64,000 bases of DNA from Micrococcus sp. EYE_212 (GCF_023147585.1 NZ_JAHXOZ010000007.1:1-64000); one strand, 5' to 3'. Shown: positions 11,326 through 21,632, counted from the stretch's first letter. The notes: generated by a model from the sequence alone, not told the origin. Made by a program: numbers and translations.

Positions 11326-11362
11326 GGCCGGCGCGAGGCACTCCAGGGACGCCGACGACGAC

Positions 11363-12004
11363 GTGGCCAAGCTCTACTTCCGCTACGGGGCGATGAACTC
11401 CGGCAAGTCCACGGGACTGCTGCAGGCGGCCTTCAACTACCAGGAGCGCGGCCAGCGCGTGCTGCTGGCGAAGCCGGCGGTCGACACGAAGGGCGACGCG
11501 CGGATCCTCTCCCGCCTGGGCGTCTCGAGCCCGGTGGACTTCGTGATCCCGTCGGGCGCCGACGTCGTGGAGCTGTTCCGCCGGCACGCCGCCGGCGACG
11601 ACCCGGACGCGCTCCTGGACCACGTGGACGCGGCGCCCGTGGCGTGCCTGCTCGTGGACGAGGCGCAGTTCCTCGAGCCGCGCCAGGTGGACGACCTCCT
11701 GCGCATCGCGGTGCTGGAGGGCGTGCCGGTGATGGCCTACGGCATCCGCACGGACTTCCGCACGCACTCGTTCCCCGGCTCCGCCCGCCTGCTGGAGGTG
11801 GCGCACTCCCTCGAGGAGCTCAAGACCATCTGCCGCTGCGGGCGCAAGGCCGTCTTCAACACCCGCAAGGTGGTGGACGCCGCCACGGGCGCCGGGCGCT
11901 TCGTGTTCGAGGGGGACCAGGTGGCCATCGACGGCGTCGAGGTCACCTACGAGTCGCTGTGCGCGGCGTGCTACCTGGACGAGTCGGGCGGCCGGCTGGG
12001 CTGA
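11363..12004 (+). CDS. tdk: Thymidine kinase (type II)
   Basis: Phosphorylates thymidine (and deoxyuridine) with ATP in pyrimidine salvage. The Walker A loop GAMNSGKST lies at residues 9-17. DEAQF (99-103) carries the catalytic Glu region, YGIRTDFR forms the lasso/substrate loop, and the structural zinc is held by C157-R-C159 and C200-A-A-C203. 213 residues with a GTG start at 11363; the ribosome site is weak (AGGGA 13 bases upstream). It follows the DUF3151 gene by 37 bases and is convergent with the alpha/beta-hydrolase gene. Confidence 0.95.
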   Translation: MAKLYFRYGAMNSGKSTGLLQAAFNYQERGQRVLLAKPAVDTKGDARILSRLGVSSPVDFVIPSGADVVELFRRHAAGDDPDALLDHVDAAPVACLLVDEAQFLEPRQVDDLLRIAVLEGVPVMAYGIRTDFRTHSFPGSARLLEVAHSLEELKTICRCGRKAVFNTRKVVDAATGAGRFVFEGDQVAIDGVEVTYESLCAACYLDESGGRLG

Positions 12005-12034
12005 CGTTGGAGCCTGGCGGGACGGGCGACCCCG

Positions 12035-13702
12035 TCACCGCGGCCGGTAGTCCTCGCGCACCGCCCGCTGGATGGCCTCGATCCGCTCGCCCGTCCACTC
12101 CTGCCCGAGCACGGCCGCCCAGTAGGGCACGACCTCCTCGAAGTACTGGTGACCGTGCCCGCCGTCGGTGGTGACGGACATGGGCATGTCCATGCCCACC
12201 TGCCAGAAGGAGACCCAGGGCGCCCAGCCGAGGTCCGGGGAGACGTCGCGGCCGACGTGCTCGCGCATCCAGTCCGGCTCGTGGAGCAGCATGGCCGGGC
12301 CCCACCACACGATCGGATCGGAGGCGTGCTGGGCACAGGCGACGCGCGGCTCCTCCCAGTCGACGTAGGGTCCGCCGTCGTAGTCGTGCTCGAGCTCCTC
12401 GGGCCGGGTGACGAACCGGATGTGCCGCCCGTTGTCCACCACCGGGGCGATCTCCGGGCTCCCCGGCCGCCGACCGTCCGTCAGCGTGGACCAGAGGGGG
12501 GTGAAGCGGGGGGTGCCGGTCCACACCGCGCCGTCGACCTCGGCGAGCAGGTCCTCAGGGGACTCGAAGGCGCCCTGGCCGCCGTAGGAGCCCAGGGACT
12601 CGCCGCTCACCACGAGGCGGGGTCGGCTGTCCTCCGGGAGACCCGACCACCGCTCGCGCACCGCGTCGAAGAGCGCGCGGCCGGCGCGGGGCGGCGTCGT
12701 CCGGTCCGAGACGTAGGCGAGCGCGGAGGGGAAGGACGAGTCCTGGAGGGAGACCGTGGCGACGTCGCCCCCGGTCAGGTACTCCACCGCGCCGACCGAC
12801 CAGCCCTGGACGAAGCCGGTGCCCGTCGAGGTCGTCACGTGCAGGACGTCTCGGCCCCATGCGTGGGTGCGGTCCATCTCCGCCAGGACGGCGGCGACGG
12901 CGTCCTCGACGGTGCCCCGGCCTGGCGCCCGGCGTAGAGGCGGATCGGCTCGATGGCGGGCGCGCCGGTGAGGGAGGCGATCCGGGCGCGGCGCAGGCCG
13001 TCGGCGACGAAGACCTGGCCGTCGCGGCCCAGGCTCTCCCAGCTCTGCGTGGAGTCCGGGGGCCGGAGCGCTCGGGCTCCTGCGGCGGCGTGCGGCCCGG
13101 GGCGGTCTGGGAGTTGAACTGGGCGGCGGAGCCGAGGGCGGCCAGGAGCAGGCCGGGGAGCACCCGACCGCCTGCCCGGCCATCCCGCTGCTCTCCAGGC
13201 CCACGAGCTCGGCGGTGCGCTCCTGCTCGCGCAGGCTCCAGACCCAGGCCCGGGCGCTGATCCCCACGAGCAGCAGGTCCCAGCCGAGGCGCAGCAGCCA
13301 GTCGGCGCGCGGGTCGACGGTGGCGCGCAGGTCCATGCGCCGCACGATCCACGCGATCAGCCGTCCCGCCAGTCCACCCACGATGGAGCCCAGCACCACG
13401 CTGAGGCCCACGGCCACCGCGGTCATCCACCACGCGTTCGGCAGCAGGCTGGGGCTCAGGGCCACCCACAGCATGACGAGCGCGAGGGTCAGGCCGGGCT
13501 GGGAGGGGCGGGAGAGGAGCTGGCCGCGGCGGGGCGCGCCGGTGGGGGACGACGGCGGCGCGGGTGGGTACGAGACACGCTCGCCCGCGCGCTCGGGCCA
13601 CCTCCACCAGGGTGGCCGAGGAGCGGGAGGGCGGGCGCCGCCCCCGCACCCGCCACCTTGATGGCAGGCTGAGCTCGGCGGCGTCGCCGCCTCCGGTGGC
13701 AC
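12035..13702 (-). pseudogene. Frameshifted membrane alpha/beta-hydrolase (Abhydrolase_9 type)
   Basis: The N-terminal part has membrane helices (LALVMLWVALSPSLLPNAWW, then AVAVGLSVVLGSIVGGLAG). The C-terminal part is an alpha/beta-hydrolase with nucleophile elbow GESLG and ends HQYFEEVVPYW. This is the two-part organisation of the actinobacterial Abhydrolase_9 family. Reading passes through all three minus frames: shifts occur near 13163-13170, 13058-13062 (a G5 run) and 12915-12918 (a C4 run), each equal to loss of one base, and together they restore the frame. With three corrections, homologous sequence is continuous. Either a decaying gene or homopolymer sequencing errors. The 5' end is uncertain (GTG at 13702 is the furthest plausible start; ATG at 13474 lies inside the first helix). 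Substrate unknown. Confidence 0.7.
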
Positions 13703-13754
13703 CCGCCGTTGCTCGGGTGCGCCCGACCCGACCGAACCCCGTGAGGACCGCCCC

Positions 13755-13958
13755 ATGACCGCCGCACCGGACCCCACCGACGTCAACGGCCTGCCTCCGG
13801 AGCCCGCGCTCCCGGACCCGGCGGACTTCGACCTCGATGAGGACTGCTGCCTCGGGGGCTGCTGCGAGAAGGGCGCGGCCTATCGTGCCGCCCTGGACGC
13901 GGTGGAGCAGGCGAGGATCGAGCGGGCTGCGGCCGTGCGCGACGCCCGCGCGCGGTGA
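13755..13958 (+). CDS. Small acidic CC-CC motif protein upstream of bioB
   Basis: 67 residues. The N-terminal half is Pro/Asp-rich, the middle carries paired cysteines DCCLGGCCEKG, and the C-terminal half is an Ala/Arg/Glu helix (AAYRAALDAVEQARIERAA). Paired Cys-Cys at four-residue spacing suggests binding of a metal or an Fe-S cluster; that is inference. It lies 186 bases upstream of bioB on the same strand, with the BioQ-type operators between. Mycobacteria have a small Cys-containing biotin synthase auxiliary protein (BsaP) beside bioB; this protein does not look like BsaP in sequence, but position and size make an analogous role worth testing. GTGAGGA precedes the ATG. Confidence 0.6.
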   Translation: MTAAPDPTDVNGLPPEPALPDPADFDLDEDCCLGGCCEKGAAYRAALDAVEQARIERAAAVRDARAR

Positions 13959-14059
13959 CGATCGCCCCGTCCTGGTCGCGACGTCGTTCTCAGCGCCCTC
14001 CCGTCTCGCGCCGGAAGGCGCGCGGGCGGCGCCCGTTTCGGGCGGGCAGGTGTGGGTCC

Positions 14060-14089
14060 TGAACACCGTTCACTGAACACTGTTATAGT
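14060..14089 (+). promoter_or_regulatory. Tandem BioQ-type operators over the bioB promoter
   Basis: TGAACACCGTTCA (14060-14072) is a perfect 5-3-5 palindrome. TGAACACTGTTAT (14074-14086) is a second, degenerate copy starting one base after the first ends. BioQ, a TetR-family repressor of biotin genes in actinobacteria, is known to bind TGAAC-N3-GTT(C/A)-type boxes. The -10-like TATAGT (14084-14089) overlaps the second box, so binding would block transcription of bioB, which starts 55 bases downstream. Confidence 0.75.
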
Positions 14090-14144
14090 GCTGGCCGTCA
14101 CTCCCACCGACGGGGCCCCGCCCCGCCCATCGAATGAGGCCCGC

Positions 14145-15437
14145 ATGACCGCCACGCAGGACGCCCCCACCGCCGCCGACGTCGCCGGGGCCATCCACGG
14201 CTCCCCGTCTGGCGCCGCTCCCGCCGCCCCGCTCGACTACGACGCGCTCGTCGCCCGCGTCGACGCCGGCCACCGCCTCACCGCTGAAGAGGCCGTCGCT
14301 GTGCTGGACGCCCCGGACGCGGACACGTTCCGCATCGTCGCGGCGGCCTCGCGCCTGCGCGAGAAGCACTTCGGCCGCACGGTCAAGGTCAACTACCTGG
14401 TCAGCCTCAAGACCGGCCTCTGCCCGGAGAACTGCACCTACTGCTCCCAGCGGCTCGGCACCGAGGCCGAGATCCTGCGCTACACGTGGCTCAAGCCGGA
14501 GGAGGCCGTCCGCCAGGCGGGCCTGGGCATCGCCGGCGGCGCCTCGCGCGTGTGCATGGTGGCCTCCGGCACCGGCCCCACAGACCGCGACGTCGACCGC
14601 GTGGCCGGCATGGTCGGCGACCTCAAGGCCCAGCACCCGGACGTCGAGGTGTGCGCGTGCCTCGGCTTCCTCAAGGACGGCCAGGCCGAGAAGCTCAAGG
14701 ACGCCGGCGTCGACGCCTACAACCACAACCTCAACACGGCCGAGTCCCACTACGAGTCCATCTGCACCTCCCACACCTACGAGCAGCGCGTGGACACCGT
14801 GCAGCGTGCCGGCGCCGCCGGCCTGTCCTCCTGCAGCGGCCTGATCGCGGGCATGGGGGAGACGCACGAGCAGCTCGTCGAGGCCGTCCTCGCGCTCCGC
14901 GACCTGGACTCCGACTCCATCCCCGTCAACTTCCTCATGCCCTTCGACGGGACCCCGCTGCAGGGCCACCAGCAGCTCACGCCGCTCGAGTGCCTCCGGA
15001 TCCTGGCCATGGTGCGCCTGGCCTGCCCGGACAAGGAGCTGCGGATCGCCGGCGGACGCGAGATGCACCTGCGCTCCCTCCAGCCCATCGGCCTGCAGGT
15101 GGCCAACTCGATCTTCCTCGGCGACTACCTCACCTCGGAGGGCCAGGACGCCGAGGCGGACCTCGCCATGATCGCCGACGCCGGCTACACCGTGCTCGGC
15201 GCAGACACGGCCGCGGCCCCGGGGGCGGACGACGCCGCCGCCTCCTCCTCCGGCGGCTGCTGCGGCTCCGGCGGGTGCGGAGGAGAGGGCGAGCCGACCG
15301 CGGAGGCGGGCGCCGACGTCGTGATCCCGGACGAGCCGATGCCGGACATCGCGGACCCGGCGGCGGGCGGCCCTGCCGCGTCCAAGCCCGAGCTGCGCCG
15401 CCGCGGTGCAGGCACGGACGCCCCGGCGAACGCCTGA
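14145..15437 (+). CDS. bioB: Biotin synthase with C-terminal Cys-rich extension
   Basis: Radical-SAM enzyme that inserts sulfur into dethiobiotin, the last step of biotin synthesis. The SAM-cluster motif CPENCTYC has C93, C97 and C100. The sacrificial [2Fe-2S] ligands are all present: C137, C170 and C230 plus R305 in GGREMH. The catalytic core ends about residue 350 ([11 protein letters not shown]). A tail of some 80 residues follows: acidic and Ala-rich, with a Gly/Cys cluster [16 protein letters not shown] and a Pro-rich end. Such a tail is not needed by E. coli BioB. ATG at 14145 follows GAGG at 10 bases. Likely repressed by BioQ through the two upstream boxes. Alone in its transcript as far as can be seen; bioA/D/F are not in the window. 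Confidence 0.95.
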   Translation: MTATQDAPTAADVAGAIHGSPSGAAPAAPLDYDALVARVDAGHRLTAEEAVAVLDAPDADTFRIVAAASRLREKHFGRTVKVNYLVSLKTGLCPENCTYCSQRLGTEAEILRYTWLKPEEAVRQAGLGIAGGASRVCMVASGTGPTDRDVDRVAGMVGDLKAQHPDVEVCACLGFLKDGQAEKLKDAGVDAYNHNLNTAESHYESICTSHTYEQRVDTVQRAGAAGLSSCSGLIAGMGETHEQLVEAVLALRDLDSDSIPVNFLMPFDGTPLQGHQQLTPLECLRILAMVRLACPDKELRIAGGREMHLRSLQPIGLQVANSIFLGDYLTSEGQDAEADLAMIADAGYTVLGADTAAAPGADDAAASSSGGCCGSGGCGGEGEPTAEAGADVVIPDEPMPDIADPAAGGPAASKPELRRRGAGTDAPANA

Positions 15438-15574
15438 GCCGTCCGCGCTCCAGCGACATGACAGCGGTGCCGTTCGGCGGAGGTGCCGCTGAGGCGCGGT
15501 CGCCCCCGGGGCCGTGTCCTGGCCCACTGTTAGACTTCGGGGGTATCTGCCCGCGAGCCAGAAGTGAGTGAGAA

Positions 15575-16864
<1,290 letters not shown>

Positions 16865-16879
16865 GCCGGGGGCAGGAGC

Positions 16880-16954
16880 GCACTGTCGTTCGAGTCGTAG
16901 CCGCTGCACCTCGAACGAAAACGCCCATTCCGGCCCAAACTCGCATGAAAGTGC
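16880..16954. repeat. 75-bp inverted-repeat element, copy 1
   Basis: First of two 75-base copies in the same orientation, differing from copy 2 (17498-17572) at four positions, all but one transitions. It begins GCACTGTCGTTCGAG and ends CATGAAAGTGC; the outer 17 bases at each end are imperfect inverted repeats. Inside, CGTTCGAG can instead pair with CTCGAACG. It lies 16 bases after the purA stop and 13 bases after the stop of the minus-strand lipoprotein gene. Confidence 0.85.
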
Positions 16955-16967
16955 GGGGGGGGGTAGG

Positions 16968-17474
16968 TCACTCGAGGGTGCCCGGCACCACGACCTCGTC
17001 GCGCACCCCGCACGCGGCGACGGCGTCCCGCACCTCCCGGCTGAGCCGGTCGGCGGGGAAGAACCCGCCCGTGATGCTCACGGTGTCACCGACCTCGAAG
17101 ACGCGGTCCCCCGACCGGACCCCGAAGACCCTGTCGCCCTCGCGCATGAGGGCGCCCTCCGGGATCGCGACGAGCGTCGACCCCGGCGTCCCCGCCTCGG
17201 AGCCGGTGTCCTCCCCGACCGCGACGCATCCCTCGGGCGTGACCTCCAGCGGCCCCATGAGCAGCCCGCTGGACTGGCCCTCCGGCTGCTCCCACAGCTC
17301 CTCGACCGTCAGCCAGCGCGTTCCCGCGTCCTCCTGCACGGCGATGCGCGGCACCCCGGCGCCGAACAGGCCGCACCCGCTCAGCGCGAGGGCGCCGGCG
17401 GCGGCGAGGGCCGCCGTCGTGAACCCGCGCGATCCGCGGACTCGGAGAGTGGGGCATGGGGCGGTGCGGTCCAT
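16968..17474 (-). CDS. Putative lipoprotein
   Basis: 168 residues. Signal sequence with a twin-Arg-like basic start (RVRGSRGF), hydrophobic stretch AALAAAGALALSGC and lipobox Cys34, so it is probably anchored to the outer face of the membrane. The mature part has three further Cys, and beta-rich segments (LLMGPLEVTPEGCVAVG, RVFEVGDTVSITGGFF) read like a small OB- or SH3-type fold; that is a guess. ATG at 17474 is preferred over ATG at 17486 because GGAG sits six bases before it. The gene is framed by two copies of the 75-bp element, one 24 bases before its start and one 13 bases after its stop. No family recognised. Confidence 0.65.
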   Translation of the reverse strand: MDRTAPCPTLRVRGSRGFTTAALAAAGALALSGCGLFGAGVPRIAVQEDAGTRWLTVEELWEQPEGQSSGLLMGPLEVTPEGCVAVGEDTGSEAGTPGSTLVAIPEGALMREGDRVFGVRSGDRVFEVGDTVSITGGFFPADRLSREVRDAVAACGVRDEVVVPGTLE

Positions 17475-17497
17475 GGCGGTCTCCATGTGGATGGGGG

Positions 17498-17572
17498 GCA
17501 CTTTCGTTCGAGTTGTAGCCGCTACACCTCGAACGAGAACGCCCATTCCGGCCCAAACTCGCATGAAAGTGC
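17498..17572. repeat. 75-bp inverted-repeat element, copy 2
   Basis: The ends GCACTTTCGTTCGAGTT (17498-17514) and AACTCGCATGAAAGTGC (17556-17572) are inverted repeats matching at 15 of 17 positions. An internal hairpin with 14-base arms (17505-17518 with 17522-17535, one mismatch, 3-base loop) uses part of the same left arm, so the two pairings exclude each other. On the minus strand the element would form the 5' leader of the lipoprotein gene, ending 24 bases before its ATG. Confidence 0.85.
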
Positions 17573-17578
17573 GGATAT

Positions 17579-17616
17579 GGGAAGGGGCGGGGACCATGCG
17601 GTCCCCGCCCCTTCCC
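17579..17616. terminator. Terminator hairpin for the catalase gene
   Basis: Perfect 17-base stem (GGGAAGGGGCGGGGACC at 17579-17595 with its complement at 17600-17616) and a 4-base loop, 38 bases past the catalase stop on the minus strand and six bases from repeat copy 2. Confidence 0.85.
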
Positions 17617-17653
17617 GCTCACCGGCTCAGCCGGTCAGCACACATCCAGCCGA

Positions 17654-19879
17654 TCAGTCGGCCAGGCGACCCGTGGTGGGGAAGCGCTCCCACACGCGGT
17701 GCGCGGGCATGAGCTCCTTCAGCTGGGCGACGGCATCGTCGCCGCCGTCCACCGCGAGCACGCCCGGGGTGCCGGTCAGGCCGAGCTCGTCCAGCACGGT
17801 CGCGCCCTCGCCGACGGCCACGACGGCCTTGGCGTGGCGCCAGGCCTCCTGCACCAGCTTGGCGACGCGCGGGTCCACGGCGTCCGGGGCGTCGGCGGCG
17901 GCCTTCGCGTCCAGGCCGTGCTGGGCGTCCACCGCGGGCGGGGTGGCGCCGATCACCACCACGGCGTCCAGCTCGACCGAGGCGGCGGTGAGGTAGGCGC
18001 GCTGCGCCACGACCTCGCCGGCCACAGGGCCGCCCTTGGGGGCGATCACGAGCGGCACCATGCCGGCGTCGTGGACGCCCTGCACAGCGTCGCCGAGCAC
18101 CTTCTCGTCCACCTGCGGGCCCACCACGAGGCCCACCTGGCGGCCGTCCAGCGGCCAGGTCTGACCGATCTGGGACAGCGCCGGAGAGGGCTGCACGTCC
18201 GCGGGGGCCTCGGCCGGCTCCGGGACCTCGAGGCCCAGGCCGTCCGCCACGGTCTTCGCCAGGCGGGCGTCGATCGCGGCGAGGGCGCGCAGCTGACGCA
18301 CGCGGATGGTCTCCTCGTAGCACTTGGCCAGCTCGAACGTGTATGCCTGGGCCACGTGCTCGCGCTCCACCTCGGAGAGGGAGAGGAAGAAGAGGCGGGC
18401 CTGGGAGAAGTGGTCGTCGAAGGAGGCGGCGTGGCCGCGCACCTTCTCCGCCGAGGCCTCGATCGGCTGCGGGTGGTCGATGAACGGGCGTCCGTCCGCC
18501 GGGGTTTCGAACGGCACGCCGCCGTCCAGGGAGTTCGGGCGGTACGGGGCCACGCCGCGGTGCACGGCGGTCTGGTGCATGCCGTCGCGCAGCATGTCGT
18601 TGACCGCGGCGTGCGGGCGGTTGATGGGCAGCTGGGTCCAGTTCGGCCCGCCGAGGCGGGAGAGCTGGGTGTCCAGGTAGGAGAACAGGCGGCCCTGCAG
18701 CAGCGGGTCGTTGGTGACGTCGATGCCCGGGACCAGGTTGGCCGGGTTGAAGGCCACCTGCTCGGTCTCCGCGAAGTAGTTCGAGGGGTTCGCGTTCAGG
18801 GTCATGCGGCCGATCGGCTGCACGGGGGCGAGCTCCTCGGGGACCAGCTTGGTGGGGTCGAGCAGGTCGATGCCCTCGAACATCTGCTCCTCGTTGTCCT
18901 CGAACACCTGCACGCCGAGCTCCCACTCGGGGAAAGCGCCGGCCTCGATGGCGTCGGCGAGGTCGCGGCGGTGGAAGTCCGGGTCCGCGCCGTTGGCGAT
19001 CAGCGCCTCCTCCCAGGTCACCGAGTGCACGCCGAGGACGGGCTTCCAGTGGAACTTGACCAGCACGGTGGAGCCGTCCGCCGCGATGAGGCGGAAGGTG
19101 TGGATGCCGAAGCCCTCCATGGTGCGGTACGAGCGCGGGATGCCGCGGTCGGACATGTTCCAGATGGTGTGGTGCTGCGCCTCGGTGTGCAGGGAGACGA
19201 AGTCCCAGAACGTGTCGTGCGCGGACTGGGCCTGGGGGATCTCCCGGTCCGGGTGCGGCTTCACGGAGTGCACGACGTCCGGGAACTTGATCGCGTCCTG
19301 CACGAAGAACACCGGCATGTTGTTGCCCACGAGGTCCCAGGTGCCCTCGTCGGTGTAGAACTTCGTGGCGAAGCCGCGGGTGTCGCGGGCCAGGTCCATC
19401 GAGCCGCGCGAGCCGGCCACGGTGGAGAAGCGCACGAAGACCGGGGTCTCCTTGTCCTTGGCGAACACGCCGGCCTGGGTGATCTTGGCGGCGGTGCCGT
19501 AGCCGCGGAACACGCCGTGGGCGCCCGCGCCGCGGGCGTGGACCACGCGCTCCGGAATGCGCTCGTGGTCGAAGTGGCTGATCTTCTCGCGCAGGTGGTG
19601 GTCCTGCAGGAGGGTCGGGCCGCGGCGGCCGGCCTTGAGGGAGTGGTCCGAGTCCGCCAGGCGCACGCCGTGCGCGGTGGTCAGGAACTGGCCGCCCTGG
19701 GCGACGGCGGCCGGATCGGCGCCGGTGGCCTGGCCGGTGGGGGACACCGTGGCGGGGCCCTTCTGGTCCGGGGCGGGGACCGCGACGGGGGCGTCCGGCG
19801 AGGTCTGCGCCGTCGGCTCCATCAGCTCGGGCGTGAGGGGCCCGGGGGTGCCGGGAATGGGGGGCTGCTTCGAGGTCAT
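17654..19879 (-). CDS. katE: Large-subunit catalase (HPII/KatE type)
   Basis: Heme catalase that breaks hydrogen peroxide into water and oxygen. The catalytic His114 lies in [12 protein letters not shown]. The distal Asn is in [10 protein letters not shown], and the proximal heme Tyr is in [14 protein letters not shown]. At 741 residues it is a large clade 2 catalase: an N-terminal Pro/Thr extension (1-60), the core (about 65-560), then a flavodoxin/DJ-1-like C-terminal domain (about 590-741, beginning [17 protein letters not shown]). Large catalases of this type are usually stationary-phase or general-stress enzymes; no regulator is visible here. GGAAGG sits well before ATG at 19879. The divergent neighbour is an amidase. 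Confidence 0.97.
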   Translation of the reverse strand: MTSKQPPIPGTPGPLTPELMEPTAQTSPDAPVAVPAPDQKGPATVSPTGQATGADPAAVAQGGQFLTTAHGVRLADSDHSLKAGRRGPTLLQDHHLREKISHFDHERIPERVVHARGAGAHGVFRGYGTAAKITQAGVFAKDKETPVFVRFSTVAGSRGSMDLARDTRGFATKFYTDEGTWDLVGNNMPVFFVQDAIKFPDVVHSVKPHPDREIPQAQSAHDTFWDFVSLHTEAQHHTIWNMSDRGIPRSYRTMEGFGIHTFRLIAADGSTVLVKFHWKPVLGVHSVTWEEALIANGADPDFHRRDLADAIEAGAFPEWELGVQVFEDNEEQMFEGIDLLDPTKLVPEELAPVQPIGRMTLNANPSNYFAETEQVAFNPANLVPGIDVTNDPLLQGRLFSYLDTQLSRLGGPNWTQLPINRPHAAVNDMLRDGMHQTAVHRGVAPYRPNSLDGGVPFETPADGRPFIDHPQPIEASAEKVRGHAASFDDHFSQARLFFLSLSEVEREHVAQAYTFELAKCYEETIRVRQLRALAAIDARLAKTVADGLGLEVPEPAEAPADVQPSPALSQIGQTWPLDGRQVGLVVGPQVDEKVLGDAVQGVHDAGMVPLVIAPKGGPVAGEVVAQRAYLTAASVELDAVVVIGATPPAVDAQHGLDAKAAADAPDAVDPRVAKLVQEAWRHAKAVVAVGEGATVLDELGLTGTPGVLAVDGGDDAVAQLKELMPAHRVWERFPTTGRLAD

Positions 19880-19989
19880 GATCGTTGCCTTCCGTGTCGA
19901 CGGTCCCGCGCGGCTGCGCGCGGGCGAGGTCTGCCCTCCCAGCGTGGACCCCCCCTGTGGGTGCTGACCAGTCGTGGCAGGCTGGGTGC

Positions 19990-20796
19990 ATGAGGATCAG
20001 CGTGGGACAGTTCGGGCCGGGGGCCCGGGTCGAGCAGAACCTGGCCGCCGCCGGACGGCTCGCCGAGCGCGCCGCCGCGGAGGGCGCGGGGCTGCTCGTG
20101 CTCCCGGAGGAGGCCATGCTCGCCGCCCGGGCGACGTCGGAGGCGGACTTCCCCGGCGCCGTCGCGGCTGCGTGGGGGCCCTTCGCCGAGGGGCTGGCGG
20201 GGCTCGCCCGCGAGCACGGCCTGGCGGTCATCGCGGGCGGCTACGAGCCGAGTGGATCCGACCGCCCGTACAACACCCTCCTCGCCGTGGACGCGGCGGG
20301 TGCCGTGGCCGGCTCCTACCGCAAGCTGCACCTCTACGACGCCTTCGCGCACCGCGAGTCGGACCGCATCACCCCGGGTGACGGCGGAACCGCCGTCGTC
20401 CAGCTGGCCGGCCTGCGGGTGGGCCTGCAGACCTGCTACGACCTGCGCTTCCCCGAGGTGTCACGGGCCCTCGCGCTCGCGGGAGCGGACGTGATCGCCA
20501 CCCCCGCCGCGTGGTTCTCCGGCGAGCACAAGGTGGACCACTGGCAGACGCTCCTGAAGGCGCGTGCCGTGGAGAACACGGTGTGGGTGGCGGCGGCGGA
20601 CACGTGCGCCCCGGACTCGTCCGCGAGCGGGGGCACCGTGGGCCACTCGGCGGTGATCGATCCGCTCGCGCTCACCGTGGCGGCCTTGACCGACGAGCCC
20701 GAGGCCGTGGCCACCGCCGATGTGACCCGCGAACGGATCGACCAGGTGCGGGAGTTCCTCCCCGTGCTCGCCAATCGACGCGCGGACGTCCTCTGA
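19990..20796 (+). CDS. Nitrilase-superfamily carbon-nitrogen hydrolase
   Basis: Cytosolic amidase of the carbon-nitrogen hydrolase superfamily. The catalytic triad is in place: Glu40 in LLVLPEEAML, Lys112 in YRKLHLYDAF, and Cys149 in LQTCYDLRFPEVSR. The residues around Lys and Cys, and the length of 268, resemble the Nit1/deaminated-glutathione (omega-amidase) branch, so a metabolite-repair role is plausible; this is inference from motif context. ATG at 19990 lies 110 bases from the divergent catalase start, in a short shared promoter region. Confidence 0.88.
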   Translation: MRISVGQFGPGARVEQNLAAAGRLAERAAAEGAGLLVLPEEAMLAARATSEADFPGAVAAAWGPFAEGLAGLAREHGLAVIAGGYEPSGSDRPYNTLLAVDAAGAVAGSYRKLHLYDAFAHRESDRITPGDGGTAVVQLAGLRVGLQTCYDLRFPEVSRALALAGADVIATPAAWFSGEHKVDHWQTLLKARAVENTVWVAAADTCAPDSSASGGTVGHSAVIDPLALTVAALTDEPEAVATADVTRERIDQVREFLPVLANRRADVL

Positions 20797-20830
20797 CGGT
20801 CCGCGTTACCCCTTTGCCTGGGAGCACGCC

Positions 20831-20836
20831 TAAAAT
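20831..20836 (+). promoter_or_regulatory. -10-like box upstream of the 191-residue membrane protein gene
   Basis: TAAAAT, an unusually AT-rich hexamer for this window, lies 82 bases before the ATG at 20919. The leader between them contains a small hairpin, CCCCG...CGGGG, just ahead of the GGAGG-type ribosome site. No matching -35 is evident. Confidence 0.4.
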
Positions 20837-20918
20837 CAGCTCAGACGTGCATCCACGCGGGCGCCTCCCCGGCGCTCGGAACGCGCCCCGTGCGACGGGG
20901 AGGAACGGGAGTATCCAC

Positions 20919-21494
20919 ATGAACACCGCCCAGAACCCCGCCCACGGCGCCACCGCCGTCGAAGCCCGCGCCGGCCGCACGGAGCCCGTGCGCCCGGTCC
21001 GCCACGCCACCGTGGACGAGACCATGATCGAGCCGACCCGTCCCGTGGACGGCTGGGGCTTCGCCAACCGCGTGATGATCGCCGCGGCGGTGCTGACCAT
21101 CGCCTTCATGATCGCCCGCGTGGTGCTCTTCCCCGAGGCCGGCACCGCCGCGGTGCGGGACCTGAACCTGGAGCAGAACGGCTTCCTCCCGTCCACCGGC
21201 GAGACCGGCCGCGGGTGGGTCGTCACCCTGCAGTCCGTCATGTTCGGCCTCGTGGGCGGCGCCCTCACCGCCGCGTTCGGCTACGGGATCGTCCTCATGA
21301 TGGGCGGCGCGGCCCGCTCCGCGGCCCGCTACGTGATCGGCGGCGTGATCGGCGGCCTGATCGCCGCCGCGCTCCTCCTGATGGTCTTCTCGAACACGGC
21401 GGTCGAGTCCATCGGCTTCCACGTCTTCTGGCTGCTTCCGCTGGGCGGCCTGATCGGCGGCCTCTGGGCGGGGCTCACCTCCGCGCGTCGCTGA
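20919..21494 (+). CDS. Multi-pass membrane protein, function unknown
   Basis: 191 residues: a hydrophilic N-terminus of about 50 residues, then four hydrophobic segments (about 52-69, 105-126, 134-155 and 163-182) separated by short loops. The loop between the first two has the sequence FLPSTGETGRGWV. The start ATG at 20919 has GGGAG seven bases upstream. I do not recognise the family. Nothing nearby suggests a pathway; the upstream amidase gene ends 122 bases away and a promoter-like box lies between, so it is probably its own transcript. It ends before a terminator hairpin at 21558. Confidence 0.7.
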   Translation: MNTAQNPAHGATAVEARAGRTEPVRPVRHATVDETMIEPTRPVDGWGFANRVMIAAAVLTIAFMIARVVLFPEAGTAAVRDLNLEQNGFLPSTGETGRGWVVTLQSVMFGLVGGALTAAFGYGIVLMMGGAARSAARYVIGGVIGGLIAAALLLMVFSNTAVESIGFHVFWLLPLGGLIGGLWAGLTSARR

Positions 21495-21557
21495 CCCACG
21501 ACGGCGGTCCTCCCGTGCACGCCCGGCACGGGCGGTCGGGGGACCGCCGGACGGAAT

Positions 21558-21600
21558 CAAGGCCCCGAGGCCCGGCATCGCGCCGGCCCTCGGGGCCTTG
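21558..21600. terminator. Terminator hairpin
   Basis: CAAGGCCCCGAGG (21558-21570) pairs perfectly with CCTCGGGGCCTTG (21588-21600); the 17-base loop can itself pair partly. It lies between the membrane protein gene and the convergent IclR gene. Confidence 0.8.
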
Positions 21601-21602
21601 GT

Positions 21603-21632
21603 CCGTCATCACTCGCACCGTCATCACTCGCA
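21603..21632. repeat. Short tandem repeat, 15 bases twice
   Basis: CCGTCATCACTCGCA occurs twice in a row in the 216-base gap between the membrane protein gene and the IclR gene. The rest of the gap after the terminator shows nothing recognisable. Confidence 0.7.

Noticed and set aside
16880-17572. Integron cassette with attC sites
   Set aside because: No integrase, no GTTRRRY/RYYYAAC core sites, and the repeats also lie upstream of the gene.
17699-19993. A 764-codon plus-strand frame opposite the catalase gene
   Set aside because: Same reason: a composition shadow of katE, with no recognisable motif and biased residues.
21603-21632. Start of a CRISPR array
   Set aside because: Only two 15-base units in direct contact, no spacers and no cas genes.
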